Assembly: GCF_007995055.1 (NCBI RefSeq)
Contig: NZ_VOQQ01000001.1
Location: forward strand, 434,001-498,000
Length of the DNA: 64,000 nt
From: Sphingosinicella ginsenosidimutans
Lineage (GTDB): Bacteria > Pseudomonadota > Alphaproteobacteria > Sphingomonadales > Sphingomonadaceae
Direction of reading: 5' to 3'
The notes below the pieces were generated by a model. That model saw nothing but the letters and a program-made list of their open reading frames with translations. It ran no database searches and was not told where the DNA came from. Below, piece by piece: positions 8,244 to 16,496 of this stretch (its first letter is position 1; each line of letters starts with the position of its first letter). The translations under genes were made by a program, and so were the position numbers.

Positions 8244-9448
8244 TATGCGCCCTCGAGCCCGACAATGGCGATCGCCGCGACGCTCTGGTTCGGCATCCCT
8301 CCCAGGTTGTGCGACAGGCCGAGCGAAGGAGGATCCATCCGCTGCCGTTCGCCTGCGCGACCCAGCAGCTGGAGATAGTTCTCGTAGATCATCCTGAGGC
8401 CCGAAGCGCCGACCGGATGGCCGAAACACTTGAGGCCGCCGTCGATCTGGCAGGGATTGGCGCCGTCGGCATCGAAGCGGCCATCGAGCACGTCCTTCAC
8501 AGCGCCACCTTCCGGGCACATGCCCAGATCCTCCATCGTCACCAGTTCGGTGATCGAAAAGCAATCGTGGACTTCCATCAGGCTGATCTGCCGTCCGGGA
8601 TCGGTGACCTCCGCCTCGGCATAGGCACGGCCTGCGGCGATGCGGGTGGTGTGGACATAGGAGCCATCCCAACCTCGCCCCTGAAGCTCCCAGCCGTTCG
8701 AGACGGCGAGCTGGAGCGCCTTGACCGTGACGAGGTCCTTCTTGCCCAGCGCACGGGCGATCTCCGGCGTGGTGACGATCGCGCACGCGGCGCCGTCCGA
8801 GACGCCGCAACAATCGAACAGGCCGAGAGGCTCGGCGATCATCGGCGCATTGAGCACAGTCTCTTCGTCGACGACCTTGCGAAGATGGGCCTTCGGGTTC
8901 CTTGCACCATTTGCGTGGCTCTTGACCGAGACATGCGCCATCGCCCGCTTGAGATCGTCGCGATCTATCCCGTGACGAGCGGCATAGGCCGAGGCCAGTT
9001 GGGCGAAGTTGCCCGGCGCCGATCCGACCACGCCGACCATGTCGAACATCGTCCCGCGGGTGCGGACCGGCAGCCCGCCATAACCGGTGTCCTTCAGCTT
9101 CTCGACGCCGATCGCCAACGCGATGTCCGCCGCGCCCGAGGCGACCGCATAAACTGCTCCGCGAAACGCTTCGGTCCCGCTCGCACAGTAGTTCTCGACC
9201 TTGGTGACCGGAACGTTGCCCAGCCGCAGCGCGATCGACGCCGGCACGCCGGACGGGCCGATATTGAGCGCGTCGAACGCAACCGAAAGCCACGCCGCCT
9301 CGATTTCGCCCGCCCCGATCCCGGCGTCCGCCAGCGCCTCCAGATAGGCCTCGACCATCAGGCTGTCGGCATCGGCATCCCATCGCTCGCCGAAGCGCGC
9401 GCAGCCCATGCCGAGAATTGCGACCTTGTCCTTGATTCCGCTCGCCAT
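8243..9448 (-). CDS. SCP-x/lipid-transfer-type thiolase
   Basis: A 401-residue thiolase-fold protein of the SCP-x branch. The nucleophilic Cys is in KVENYCASGTEAFRGAV (about residue 88). The second and third active-site motifs are SLMEVHDCFSITELVTMED and KCFGHPVGASGLRMIYEN, and the C-terminus ends GLSHNLGGMPNQSVAAIAI. SCP-x-like proteins commonly work with a DUF35/OB-fold partner, as in retro-aldol cleavage of steroid side chains and in ibuprofenyl-CoA degradation; here the neighbouring gene at 9452-10909 carries such a domain. It catalyses C-C bond cleavage of a CoA-linked intermediate or the reverse. It lies 3 bp downstream of its partner gene and overlaps the next gene by 1 bp. Confidence 0.9.
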   Translation of the reverse strand: MASGIKDKVAILGMGCARFGERWDADADSLMVEAYLEALADAGIGAGEIEAAWLSVAFDALNIGPSGVPASIALRLGNVPVTKVENYCASGTEAFRGAVYAVASGAADIALAIGVEKLKDTGYGGLPVRTRGTMFDMVGVVGSAPGNFAQLASAYAARHGIDRDDLKRAMAHVSVKSHANGARNPKAHLRKVVDEETVLNAPMIAEPLGLFDCCGVSDGAACAIVTTPEIARALGKKDLVTVKALQLAVSNGWELQGRGWDGSYVHTTRIAAGRAYAEAEVTDPGRQISLMEVHDCFSITELVTMEDLGMCPEGGAVKDVLDGRFDADGANPCQIDGGLKCFGHPVGASGLRMIYENYLQLLGRAGERQRMDPPSLGLSHNLGGMPNQSVAAIAIVGLEGA

Positions 9449-9451
9449 GCT

Positions 9452-10909
9452 TTAGGCCTCCCGCTCGGCCGGGGCCGCTTTCCAGAAATACCGGATGAAC
9501 TGGCGCTGCCTGTCGAACGCCTTCACGCGGAACATCATCCGCATCTCGCGTCCAACGGCGACGTCTTCCGGTTCCGCGTCGCAGAATTCGACGTTCATTC
9601 GCCCGCCACCCTCGAAATCGATCAACCCATACCAACAGGGCGGATCGGGGGAATAGGTGAGGTTGTCGGCGGTGAAACTGAGGATGCGCGCTGGCAGCTC
9701 CGCCATCGGATGGTCTTCGAGCGTGCCGACCGCATCCAGATTGCCGCCGAGCGGGATGTCGCTCTTGGGGAACTGGACCTCGCCCGTCCTTGGGTCGCGG
9801 CCGCCGACCAGCCCCAGCACCGCGCGACGCTGACGCCACAGCGCGGTGAGCGGCTGCTTCTGGTCGAATTCCGCGCGCATTCCGGTTTCGAGTTCGAGAT
9901 GGCCGGAGAAAGCGAGTAACTTCAGATAATTGACCTCTTCGCGCCGGCGCGCGAGCCACCCAGTCACAGCCCGACGCCTGGGGAGCGAGGCAATCGCATC
10001 AGTCACTTCGAACAGCACGGCCTCGCAGCCGTTGCCGAACCCGGCGACCAGAATGCGCTGCCCCGGCGTGGCGCGCTCCAGCGCGTGGACGAGCATCAGC
10101 AGCGGATGCGCGACCCCGCTATGGCCGACGCTCTGGCCGAGATCGTCGCGAACCGCCTCGGGACGGATGCCGCAGCGCCTGGACATTGCCTGCGCGACAC
10201 CCCGTGGCGCTGGCAGGATGAAGGCGTCCACCGCATCCGCTTCGATCCCCGCCTTGGCGAGCACGCCATGGATCGCGCGCGGGGCAAGGCCCGCATAGCC
10301 TTCGTCGCGCACCCAGCGGGCTTCCCATTCATAATCGGCGGCCTCGCCCGCGGCGCGAAAATGATCGACGAAATCGGCCGAAACGCTGTGACTGGCCAGA
10401 AGCTTTGCGACCCCGCCGCCCGGACCGAGCAGCACCGCCGCAGCCGCGTCCCCCTGGACCAGTTCGGCCTCCGATGCGGGCCGCGCCTTGCGCTTGTCGG
10501 ATCCGATGGCGAGCACGGTGACACCGTTCGCGGCGGCGACGGCCAGCCCCTGCACCATCGCCGAAAGCCCGGCGCGCTGGCTGCCGGACAGGTCGGCCGT
10601 GGCGATATCGTCCGACATGGCCAGCGCCTCCTTGACGATGCCGGCGTTCTGGCGATCGGCAAAGGGCGCGGTGCTCGATGCCAAGAGCAGGGATGAAACC
10701 GTGCCACGGTCGATCCCCGTGAGGCAATCGCGCGCGGCCTCGACCGCCATCGTGACGGCGTCCTCGTCCCAATTGGCCATCGCGCGCTCGCCCTTGCCAT
10801 GGGCGCGCAGGCCTGGCGCATACCAGCTGTTCGCAGCGACCACGGCCGCGCGCTTAAGGCGAAGGCGCGGGACATAGGCGCCAAACGCGACAATGCCGAC
10901 CTCAGTCAT
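9452..10909 (-). CDS. HMG-CoA-synthase-like protein fused to OB-fold (DUF35) domain
   Basis: A 485-residue two-part protein. Residues 1-330 are a thiolase/HMG-CoA-synthase-like fold (VGIVAFGAYVPRLRLKR, LLLASSTAPFADRQNAGIV, GQSVGHSGVAHPLLMLV). Residues about 345-485 are an OB-fold domain of the DUF35 type (AELPARILSFTADNLTYSP, then WYGLIDFEGGGRMNVEFCD). Where HMG-CoA synthase has its nucleophilic Cys, this protein reads DLSGSQRAGLSAM, so the Cys is missing and the fold may be a scaffold or acyl-CoA binder for the adjacent SCP-x thiolase. Start ATG is at 10909, overlapping the MaoC gene by 8 bp; reading upstream past it gives unrelated residues. Confidence 0.85.
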   Translation of the reverse strand: MTEVGIVAFGAYVPRLRLKRAAVVAANSWYAPGLRAHGKGERAMANWDEDAVTMAVEAARDCLTGIDRGTVSSLLLASSTAPFADRQNAGIVKEALAMSDDIATADLSGSQRAGLSAMVQGLAVAAANGVTVLAIGSDKRKARPASEAELVQGDAAAAVLLGPGGGVAKLLASHSVSADFVDHFRAAGEAADYEWEARWVRDEGYAGLAPRAIHGVLAKAGIEADAVDAFILPAPRGVAQAMSRRCGIRPEAVRDDLGQSVGHSGVAHPLLMLVHALERATPGQRILVAGFGNGCEAVLFEVTDAIASLPRRRAVTGWLARRREEVNYLKLLAFSGHLELETGMRAEFDQKQPLTALWRQRRAVLGLVGGRDPRTGEVQFPKSDIPLGGNLDAVGTLEDHPMAELPARILSFTADNLTYSPDPPCWYGLIDFEGGGRMNVEFCDAEPEDVAVGREMRMMFRVKAFDRQRQFIRYFWKAAPAEREA

Positions 10910-11741
10910 GCTCGAAATACCCATTGTTGATGGCGACGAGCCCGCGCTCGACGACGGTGACGCGAAAAGCGCCGTCATTCCAGATTTCCACGCTGAGCGT
11001 CTCACCCGGAAAGACCGGCGCGGAGAAACGCGCATCGAGCGAGCGCAGCCGCGCGGCATCACCGCCGCAGGGCCCCATCACGATCGCACGGCACGCGATC
11101 GCGTAGGAGCACAGGCCATGCAGGATCGGGCGATCGAAGCCGGCAGCCTTCGCAACCTCCGGGTCGGCATGGAGCGGGTTATAGTCGCCGGAGAGCCGAT
11201 AGATCAGCGCCTGTTCAGGCCGAGTCCCGAGCTCGACGATGCGGTCAGCCGGCCGCTGGGGGATCGGATGCGGAGCCGGCGCACCCGTGGACTGCCCGCC
11301 GAACCCTCCGTCGGCGCGCAGGAAGGACGATCCGCGCACCGTCGCGATCGCTTCGCCGGTTCCCGCATCCGAAATCTCTCGCTTCCAGAGCAGCACTGCG
11401 CCCTTGTCCGCGCCTTTGTCGTAAATTTCCTCGATCCGCATTTCGCCCTTGAGCGATCCCTCCACCGGGATCGGACGGTGGACGCGCAGCCACTGCTCGC
11501 CGTGGAGCAGCTTCTGCCAGGTGAGGCCGTATTTGGGATCCTTCTGCCAGAAGCCCGGATGGGTCAGCACCGCGGCGATCGACGGAAGCGCCTGAAGGCG
11601 CGGCTCATAGACGAAATCGAGCTCGCGCGGCTCGATCCCCGCGCCGGCGCCGAGCGCATAGAGGATCGTGTCCCGCCGCGTGTAATCCTGCCGAATTTCC
11701 CATGCCGGCAGACGCATCAGCATGTCGTAATCGAGCGGCAT
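10902..11741 (-). CDS. MaoC-type (R)-specific enoyl-CoA hydratase 2
   Basis: A 279-residue double hot-dog protein like the hydratase-2 domain of peroxisomal multifunctional enzyme 2. The catalytic signature is YRLSGDYNPLHADPEVAKA followed by GFDRPILHGLCSYA (Asp and His dyad). The N-terminal half (PSIAAVLTHPGFWQKDP) is the non-catalytic hot-dog copy. It hydrates a trans-2-enoyl-CoA to the (R)-3-hydroxyacyl-CoA. The SDR at 11746 resembles the matching MFE-2 dehydrogenase, and the two start 4 bp apart, so together they replicate a split MFE-2 enzyme. Confidence 0.93.
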   Translation of the reverse strand: MPLDYDMLMRLPAWEIRQDYTRRDTILYALGAGAGIEPRELDFVYEPRLQALPSIAAVLTHPGFWQKDPKYGLTWQKLLHGEQWLRVHRPIPVEGSLKGEMRIEEIYDKGADKGAVLLWKREISDAGTGEAIATVRGSSFLRADGGFGGQSTGAPAPHPIPQRPADRIVELGTRPEQALIYRLSGDYNPLHADPEVAKAAGFDRPILHGLCSYAIACRAIVMGPCGGDAARLRSLDARFSAPVFPGETLSVEIWNDGAFRVTVVERGLVAINNGYFEHD

Positions 11742-11745
11742 CGCC

Positions 11746-12663
11746 TCAGATCGGATCCCAGGCGAAGATCTCGGACGAAAGTCGCAGCGGCTCGAAGGAC
11801 GGCTTGAGCGCCGGGACGAGGTCGGAGGCGATCGTCTCGGGAGTCCAACCCTCCGCCCGATGCGCGGACCGGATCGGCATGGGGCGGTTGAACAGGAAAA
11901 TCTCGTTCTTGCGCGTGCAGAAGATCTGGCCGTTCACGTCCGCAGCCGCATCCGAGCACAGGAACACGGCAAGGGGGGCGTTCTTCTCGGGGGTCATCGT
12001 CTTGAATCGCTCGACCCGCTCGATCTCCGCAGGCGTGCTGGCGGGGATCGATTCGGTCATCCTGGTCCACGCAAATGGCGCGATGCAGTTCGAACGGACT
12101 CCGAAGCGCTGCATGTCAAGAGCGATCGAGTTGGACAGGCCAACGACCCCCATCTTCGCCGCCGAATAATTCGCCTGACCGAAGTTGCCGATCAGCCCCG
12201 ACGTGGACGTGAAATGGACGAAAGCGCCCGAGCCTTGGGCACGGAACTGCAACGCCGCGGCATGTGAGACGTAGAAATAGCCGTTGAGGTGGACGTCGAT
12301 CACGTTCTTCCAGTCGGCGACCGACATCTTGTGGAAGATCACGTCTCGCAGGATTCCTGCATTGTTGACGACCGCATCGAGGCGCCCGAACTTCGAGACC
12401 GCGTCGTCGACGATGCTTTCGGCGCCCTGCGGGTCGGCGATGTTCGCGGCGTTGGCGATCGCGCGCCCGCCGGCCCCCTCGATCTCGCGGACGACGTCCT
12501 GCGCCGGCCCCTCGTCGGCGCCGTCGCCGGTCGCCGAGCCGCCATAATCGTTGAGGACCACCGCGGCGCCCTGCTCCGCGCATTGCAGCGCAATCGCACG
12601 ACCGATGCCGCGTCCAGCACCGGTTACCGCGACAACTTTCCCTTCCAGCAGAGTGCCCACCAT
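11746..12663 (-). CDS. SDR dehydrogenase, MFE-2-like 3-hydroxyacyl-CoA dehydrogenase
   Basis: A 305-residue short-chain dehydrogenase. The nucleotide-binding motif VAVTGAGRGIGRAIA is at residues 10-25, the structural NNAG is in AVVNNAGILRDVIFHKMS, and the catalytic Ser and YxxxK are in HFTSTSGLIGNFGQANYSAA. The insertion NDYGGSATGDGADEGPAQ is characteristic of MFE-2 dehydrogenase domains, which oxidise (R)-3-hydroxyacyl-CoA with NAD+. It is the first gene of the leftward operon 7092-12663 and is preceded by 84 bp separating it from the end of the IclR gene. Confidence 0.93.
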   Translation of the reverse strand: MVGTLLEGKVVAVTGAGRGIGRAIALQCAEQGAAVVLNDYGGSATGDGADEGPAQDVVREIEGAGGRAIANAANIADPQGAESIVDDAVSKFGRLDAVVNNAGILRDVIFHKMSVADWKNVIDVHLNGYFYVSHAAALQFRAQGSGAFVHFTSTSGLIGNFGQANYSAAKMGVVGLSNSIALDMQRFGVRSNCIAPFAWTRMTESIPASTPAEIERVERFKTMTPEKNAPLAVFLCSDAAADVNGQIFCTRKNEIFLFNRPMPIRSAHRAEGWTPETIASDLVPALKPSFEPLRLSSEIFAWDPI

Positions 12664-12747
12664 TCGCTCCCGAAGTCGATTTCGCGAGCAACGATCGGGT
12701 CTTGGCTGCCACCCTTCAAGCGAAGGAAAGTGCGGCGCACCCCAACT

Positions 12748-13629
12748 TTAGCGTCGGTGGGGCCGGCCCTCGGCCACTGCCTCGGCCGCGGCGACCAGTT
12801 TGTGCGCGGTCGCGATCAGCTGAGCCCCTGTCGCCTTCCAGCCGAAAGCAAGCAGCGCCAGCGCGATCTCCACCGTGCCGCCCCGCGAGACCACCGGCGC
12901 CTGGATCGAGGAAACGGCATAGATTGCGGCCAGATCGATATCGTCGAGCAGGTAGCCGGCCATCCGCCGCGCGGCGACGATCGACTGGAGCTTGCGATCG
13001 GGCGAGCGCGCGGTCCACGCCTCGGCAAGCTTTTCATGCAACGGATGATCCGCGGGCAGATCGAGCCCGACAAAGAAACCGCGCTGGCGCCCGATCTCGA
13101 ACGAACGAACGAGCCGCTTGACCTCGTCATCGCTCAACGGCGGATCGGCGCGATCGAGATAGTCCCTGAACGCCTCCAGTTCGGCCGTGGCGCCGAACGG
13201 CGCGCCATAAGGCGGCGAGAATGGCAGGCGAACGCCCGTGCGCCCGATTCCGCTCAGCGGATCGCCCCGCCCGGCGGACGCGACGACGACCAGCTGATCG
13301 CCGGCCAGCGCCTCGCACGTCGCGGTCATGTTGGTCTCGCGCGCCAGCTTCTTGAGCACCGGGAATACGTCCGTGACGTCGGGAAACCGGGTCAAGGCTG
13401 CCTGGCCGACCGCGATGGCCGCCGGCCCCAGCGAATAATAACGCTGGACGGGATGCTGGATCACATATCCCGCATCGACGAGCGTATTGAGGATCGAAAG
13501 GCAGGTCGACTTACTCATCCCGATGCTGCGCGACAGCTCGGACAGTCCGTAAGTCCCCGACGGGCGAGTGGCGAGATATTCCATCACCTGAAGCACGCGC
13601 ATCGTGGGATTTGACAAGGGCTTGGGCAT
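12748..13629 (-). CDS. IclR-family transcriptional regulator
   Basis: A 293-residue IclR regulator beginning MPKPLSNPTMRVLQVMEYLA. The winged HTH is residues 8-75 (YGLSELSRSIGMSKSTCLSI), followed by the GAF-like effector domain (MTATCEALAGDQLVVVAS, SGIGRTGVRLPFSPPYGA). The ATG at 13629 is preferred because upstream in-frame codons give basic residues foreign to the family. It is the natural candidate to control the downstream operon 7092-12663 and the divergent MBL-fold gene. No clear palindrome was identified in the 152-bp gap to that gene. Confidence 0.93.
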   Translation of the reverse strand: MPKPLSNPTMRVLQVMEYLATRPSGTYGLSELSRSIGMSKSTCLSILNTLVDAGYVIQHPVQRYYSLGPAAIAVGQAALTRFPDVTDVFPVLKKLARETNMTATCEALAGDQLVVVASAGRGDPLSGIGRTGVRLPFSPPYGAPFGATAELEAFRDYLDRADPPLSDDEVKRLVRSFEIGRQRGFFVGLDLPADHPLHEKLAEAWTARSPDRKLQSIVAARRMAGYLLDDIDLAAIYAVSSIQAPVVSRGGTVEIALALLAFGWKATGAQLIATAHKLVAAAEAVAEGRPHRR

Positions 13630-13781
13630 TACGACCTGTTCTTTAGTATGAAGCGTACAGACGCGGGGCCGCCGGGTGATCACAGAGCGGAATGAAAGTG
13701 TCAAACCGCCTGCGCTTTACGCGGGCACCCACAGCCACATCGTCGGTCCCGCCGCCCAGTGGCTTGCGGCAGTCTCGCGAC

Positions 13782-14792
13782 ATGGAAAGGCTCGTGGCAC
13801 CGGGTGTGGGAGACGGCTCGGTCGCGCCCATAAGCGCGTCGCTGAGTTGGTTGCGCATGCCGCTGAGTGGTCCGCTCTCGTTCATCAACCTTTGGGTGAT
13901 TGATGATGGCGATGCCTGGACGCTGATCGATTGCGGCCTCAGCGACCGGGATACGCGGTCCGCCTGGCAGGCGGCGCTCGCCAATCCGCTGGCGGATAAG
14001 CCGGTCGGCCGCATTCTCGTCACGCATGGTCATGCCGATCATCTTGGCGCCGCTGGCTGGCTGGCGCGAGAGACGGGCGCGCCGTTGTTTATCGCCCGCG
14101 GCGAATTTGCCGCGCTTCAGAATGCGCTGGCCGGGGACGACCTCCCAGCACGCACATTCTACACCGCCGCCGGCCTCGACGCGAACGCCATCGACGCCTG
14201 GGTCACCCGGATCCGCGACCAGCTCGATTATTATCGCCCGCTTCCCGACGCCGGTGCGCCGCTCCAGGCGGACGAGACGATCAGGATCGGCGGGAGGGAA
14301 TGGCGAATGATCGGGTGTAGCGGCCATTCGCCCGAACATATCGGCTTCTGGTCCCCGGATGATCGCATTTTGGTTGCCGGCGATCAGGTGCTCCCGCGTT
14401 TCACAGCGAACATCAGCGCCTGGCCCGGTCCGCCGGACTACAATCCTTTGGCCCACTGGCTCGACGGACTCGGCGCACTGGAATCCACCGTGCCGGACGA
14501 CGTGCTCATCCTGCCTTCGCATGGCGATCCCTTTCGCGGCCTGCACGCGCGGATCGCCGAGATGCGCGCCGGCCATCACGCGATGCTTGCCCGGATCGCC
14601 ACGGCGCTGGATCGCCCGCGACGGATCGTGGACCTGCTCGACGCCGCCTTCGGCAAGAAGATCGGGCCACATCGCATCGGCGGCGCGATCGGCGAGGTCG
14701 CGGCATGTCTCCAGTGGCTCGAGGCGCAGGGGCGCGCGATGCGGGACGGCGACGAAGGCGGCGTCCATTGGTGGCGCCTCAGCGGCCCGTGA
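13782..14792 (+). CDS. MBL-fold metallo-hydrolase (glyoxalase II/CoA thioesterase-like)
   Basis: A 336-residue metallo-beta-lactamase-fold hydrolase. The zinc signature is ILVTHGHADHLGAAGWLA (HxHxDH), with later ligands in CSGHSPEHIGF, ILVAGDQVLPRF and LPSHGDPFRG. The C-terminal helical domain (RRIVDLLDAAF, AACLQWLEAQGRA) is that of thioester-acting members such as those found in CoA-pathway clusters. The ATG at 13782 is the most natural start, with upstream codons low in complexity. It is divergent from the IclR gene. Its 3' end overlaps the convergent hydratase gene by 14 bp. A role as acyl-CoA thioesterase is inference. Confidence 0.88.
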   Translation: MERLVAPGVGDGSVAPISASLSWLRMPLSGPLSFINLWVIDDGDAWTLIDCGLSDRDTRSAWQAALANPLADKPVGRILVTHGHADHLGAAGWLARETGAPLFIARGEFAALQNALAGDDLPARTFYTAAGLDANAIDAWVTRIRDQLDYYRPLPDAGAPLQADETIRIGGREWRMIGCSGHSPEHIGFWSPDDRILVAGDQVLPRFTANISAWPGPPDYNPLAHWLDGLGALESTVPDDVLILPSHGDPFRGLHARIAEMRAGHHAMLARIATALDRPRRIVDLLDAAFGKKIGPHRIGGAIGEVAACLQWLEAQGRAMRDGDEGGVHWWRLSGP

Positions 14793-15567
14793 AGACTGGC
14801 CTGGTCTTTGTCTGGAACGCCGCGATCGCCGTTTTGAAGTCTTCGGTGCGGTTGAGAATGGGGACGTAATCGAGCTCACACGCGAAGGCGTCCTCGATGT
14901 CGTCGATCCCGCGCGCGTAGGAGGCCTTTGTATAAGCCACCGACAACGGGGCCACCGCGACGAACCGGTTGGCCAGCGCCACCGCAGCGGCCAGCGCCTC
15001 GCCGGTTTCGACCGCCTCGTCGGCCAGCCCGACCGCGCCAGCCTCCTCCCCGCTCACTTCATTGCCGAGAAGAATGATGCGTTTGGCCCGGGCGAGCCCG
15101 ACGCGCTCCTTCAACGACCACATCAGCCCCATGTCGCCGATCAGCCCAAGTTTGCAGAACGCAGCGCCGAAGCGCGCGGTTTTCGCCGCGATCACCTGGT
15201 CGCACGCCGCGGCCAGCGCGAAGCCCCCGCCGAAAGCCAGTCCTTCCACCGCCGCCACGAACAGCTTTGGCGAGGCGACGATCGCGCGCACCAGCTGATG
15301 GACTTCTGCCATGTTTTCGCGGGTCTTGATCAGGGTCCAGGGCGCTTCCTCCTTGCCGACATTCGAAATGTCGGCGCCCGCCGAAAAGTGGCCGCCGGCG
15401 CCGGTCAGCACGACTGCGCGGCAGTCCTCGTCGAGATTGAGCGTCTGAATCTCGGAAATCATCGCCATTCGCATGTCGCGGGTGAAGGCGTTGCGCCGAT
15501 CTGGCCGATCGAGGGTCAGGATCGCGATTTTCCCCTCGCGCGTGAGTGTCAGTCCTTCCACCATCAC
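14779..15567 (-). CDS. Enoyl-CoA hydratase/isomerase family protein
   Basis: A 262-residue crotonase-fold protein. Oxyanion-hole motifs are GGHFSAGADISNVG and VEGLAFGGGFALAAACD. The segment around the first catalytic Glu reads FGAAFCKLGLIGDMGLMW, with Phe instead of Glu; the following LIGDMG keeps an Asp in the area used by some isomerases. It overlaps the upstream amidohydrolase gene by 4 bp (ATGA), so the two are translationally coupled, and its end overlaps the convergent MBL-fold gene. Confidence 0.9.
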   Translation of the reverse strand: MMVEGLTLTREGKIAILTLDRPDRRNAFTRDMRMAMISEIQTLNLDEDCRAVVLTGAGGHFSAGADISNVGKEEAPWTLIKTRENMAEVHQLVRAIVASPKLFVAAVEGLAFGGGFALAAACDQVIAAKTARFGAAFCKLGLIGDMGLMWSLKERVGLARAKRIILLGNEVSGEEAGAVGLADEAVETGEALAAAVALANRFVAVAPLSVAYTKASYARGIDDIEDAFACELDYVPILNRTEDFKTAIAAFQTKTRPVFTGR

Positions 15568-16427
15568 TTCCCCTCCACCTTCAGCACCCTGAGCGCGTTT
15601 TCTCGCAGGAATTTGGGCCAGACCTCATCCCTGAGCGGCACGTCGGGTAGCTCCGCGAAGCTGCGCTCAAGGCTCAGTCCCGAGGGATAATAGCCTGCGT
15701 ACATGACCTTGTCGGCGCCGCGCTTGTTCGCGAACTCGATGACGTCCCTGGGAAAATATTTGGGCGCGAACGCGCTGGTCGAATAATAGAGGTTGGGCCA
15801 TTTGAGGAGCAGCTTGACCGCGAGATCGGTCCACGGCTCACCGCCGTGCCGCATCACGATCCTGAGATCAGGAAAGAACCAGCAGACCTCATCGAGCAGC
15901 CCCACATATTGCGGCTTGTAGGGCATCCGCGGCCCCGGCACACCGACGTTGATGAAGATCGGAATGTCCAGTTCGGCGCACTTGGCGTAGATCGGATAGG
16001 CGCGCTTGTCGTCGATCGCGACATCCGCTCCGCAGGGAAAGAAGCTGGCGGCGACGGCCCCGAACTCCTCGACCGCGCGCTTTATCAGACTTACGGCATC
16101 CATCCCGTCCTTTGGATCGATGAGCACCTGACCGAGGAAGCGATCGGGATGATGCGCGAGCGCGGTCAGCGAAAGATCATCGCCGACGCTGATCAGCGCT
16201 TTCTCGATATTGTGCGCGTCCATGTCGCGCAACGTGTCGCCGATCGGGTCGACGATGCGGGTGGGATCGACCGGATCCTTGAACATGTAGCCGGCGGGAT
16301 GAGCGAAGGCATTTTCGCGGCTCTCCTTGTCGCGGAGCAGCCCGGCGTAACGCTCGCTCCAATTGTTCGCTCCTCGCGGGAGATCGAGCATCGTGTCGAC
16401 CACGCCCACATCCCGTGGAAATCCCAT
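15564..16427 (-). CDS. Amidohydrolase-2 family protein with lost metal ligands
   Basis: A 287-residue COG2159-like TIM-barrel protein. Barrel segments are recognisable (DIPIFINVGVPGPRMPYKP, IVMRHGGEPWTDLAVK, ANKRGADKVMYAGYYP). The N-terminal HxH or ExH metal motif of active members is absent: the strand reads GVVDTMLDLPRG. The usual GTDYP with catalytic Asp near the C-terminus reads YAGYYP. The protein may therefore be metal-independent or non-catalytic. It is the first gene of a leftward pair with the hydratase at 14779 and is divergent from the intact amidohydrolase at 16497; both promoters share the operator at 16466-16485. Confidence 0.82.
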   Translation of the reverse strand: MGFPRDVGVVDTMLDLPRGANNWSERYAGLLRDKESRENAFAHPAGYMFKDPVDPTRIVDPIGDTLRDMDAHNIEKALISVGDDLSLTALAHHPDRFLGQVLIDPKDGMDAVSLIKRAVEEFGAVAASFFPCGADVAIDDKRAYPIYAKCAELDIPIFINVGVPGPRMPYKPQYVGLLDEVCWFFPDLRIVMRHGGEPWTDLAVKLLLKWPNLYYSTSAFAPKYFPRDVIEFANKRGADKVMYAGYYPSGLSLERSFAELPDVPLRDEVWPKFLRENALRVLKVEGK

Positions 16428-16438
16428 CTCCTCTCCCC

Positions 16439-16466
16439 TTGTGCGTAGTTCTAATTAACGTATAAT
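16439..16466 (+). promoter_or_regulatory. Sigma-70-like promoter of the amidohydrolase gene
   Basis: TTGTGC at 16439-16444 and a perfect TATAAT at 16461-16466 are separated by 16 bp. The start codon at 16497 is 31 bp downstream, and AAGGAG at 16484-16489 serves as ribosome binding site. The operator at 16466-16485 would overlap the transcription start, so repression is the likely mode. Confidence 0.65.
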
Positions 16467-16485
16467 CGGTCGAATAGTCGACCAA
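16466..16485. promoter_or_regulatory. Inverted-repeat operator, second copy
   Basis: TCGGTCGAATAGTCGACCAA has a perfect 6-bp core inverted repeat GGTCGA-N4-TCGACC at 16468-16483. It starts at the last base of the -10 box and ends in the Shine-Dalgarno. It is the same element as 6216-6235 (17 of 20 identical). It lies in the 69-bp space between divergent amidohydrolase genes, so it could act on both. Confidence 0.6.
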
Positions 16486-16496
16486 GGAGAGGGTAT

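Noticed and set aside
7092..9959. A 955-codon open frame on the reverse strand
   Set aside because: Only its last 383 codons (from the ATG at 8243) resemble a protein family; the rest is antisense-like frame noise over the thiolase and OB-fold genes.
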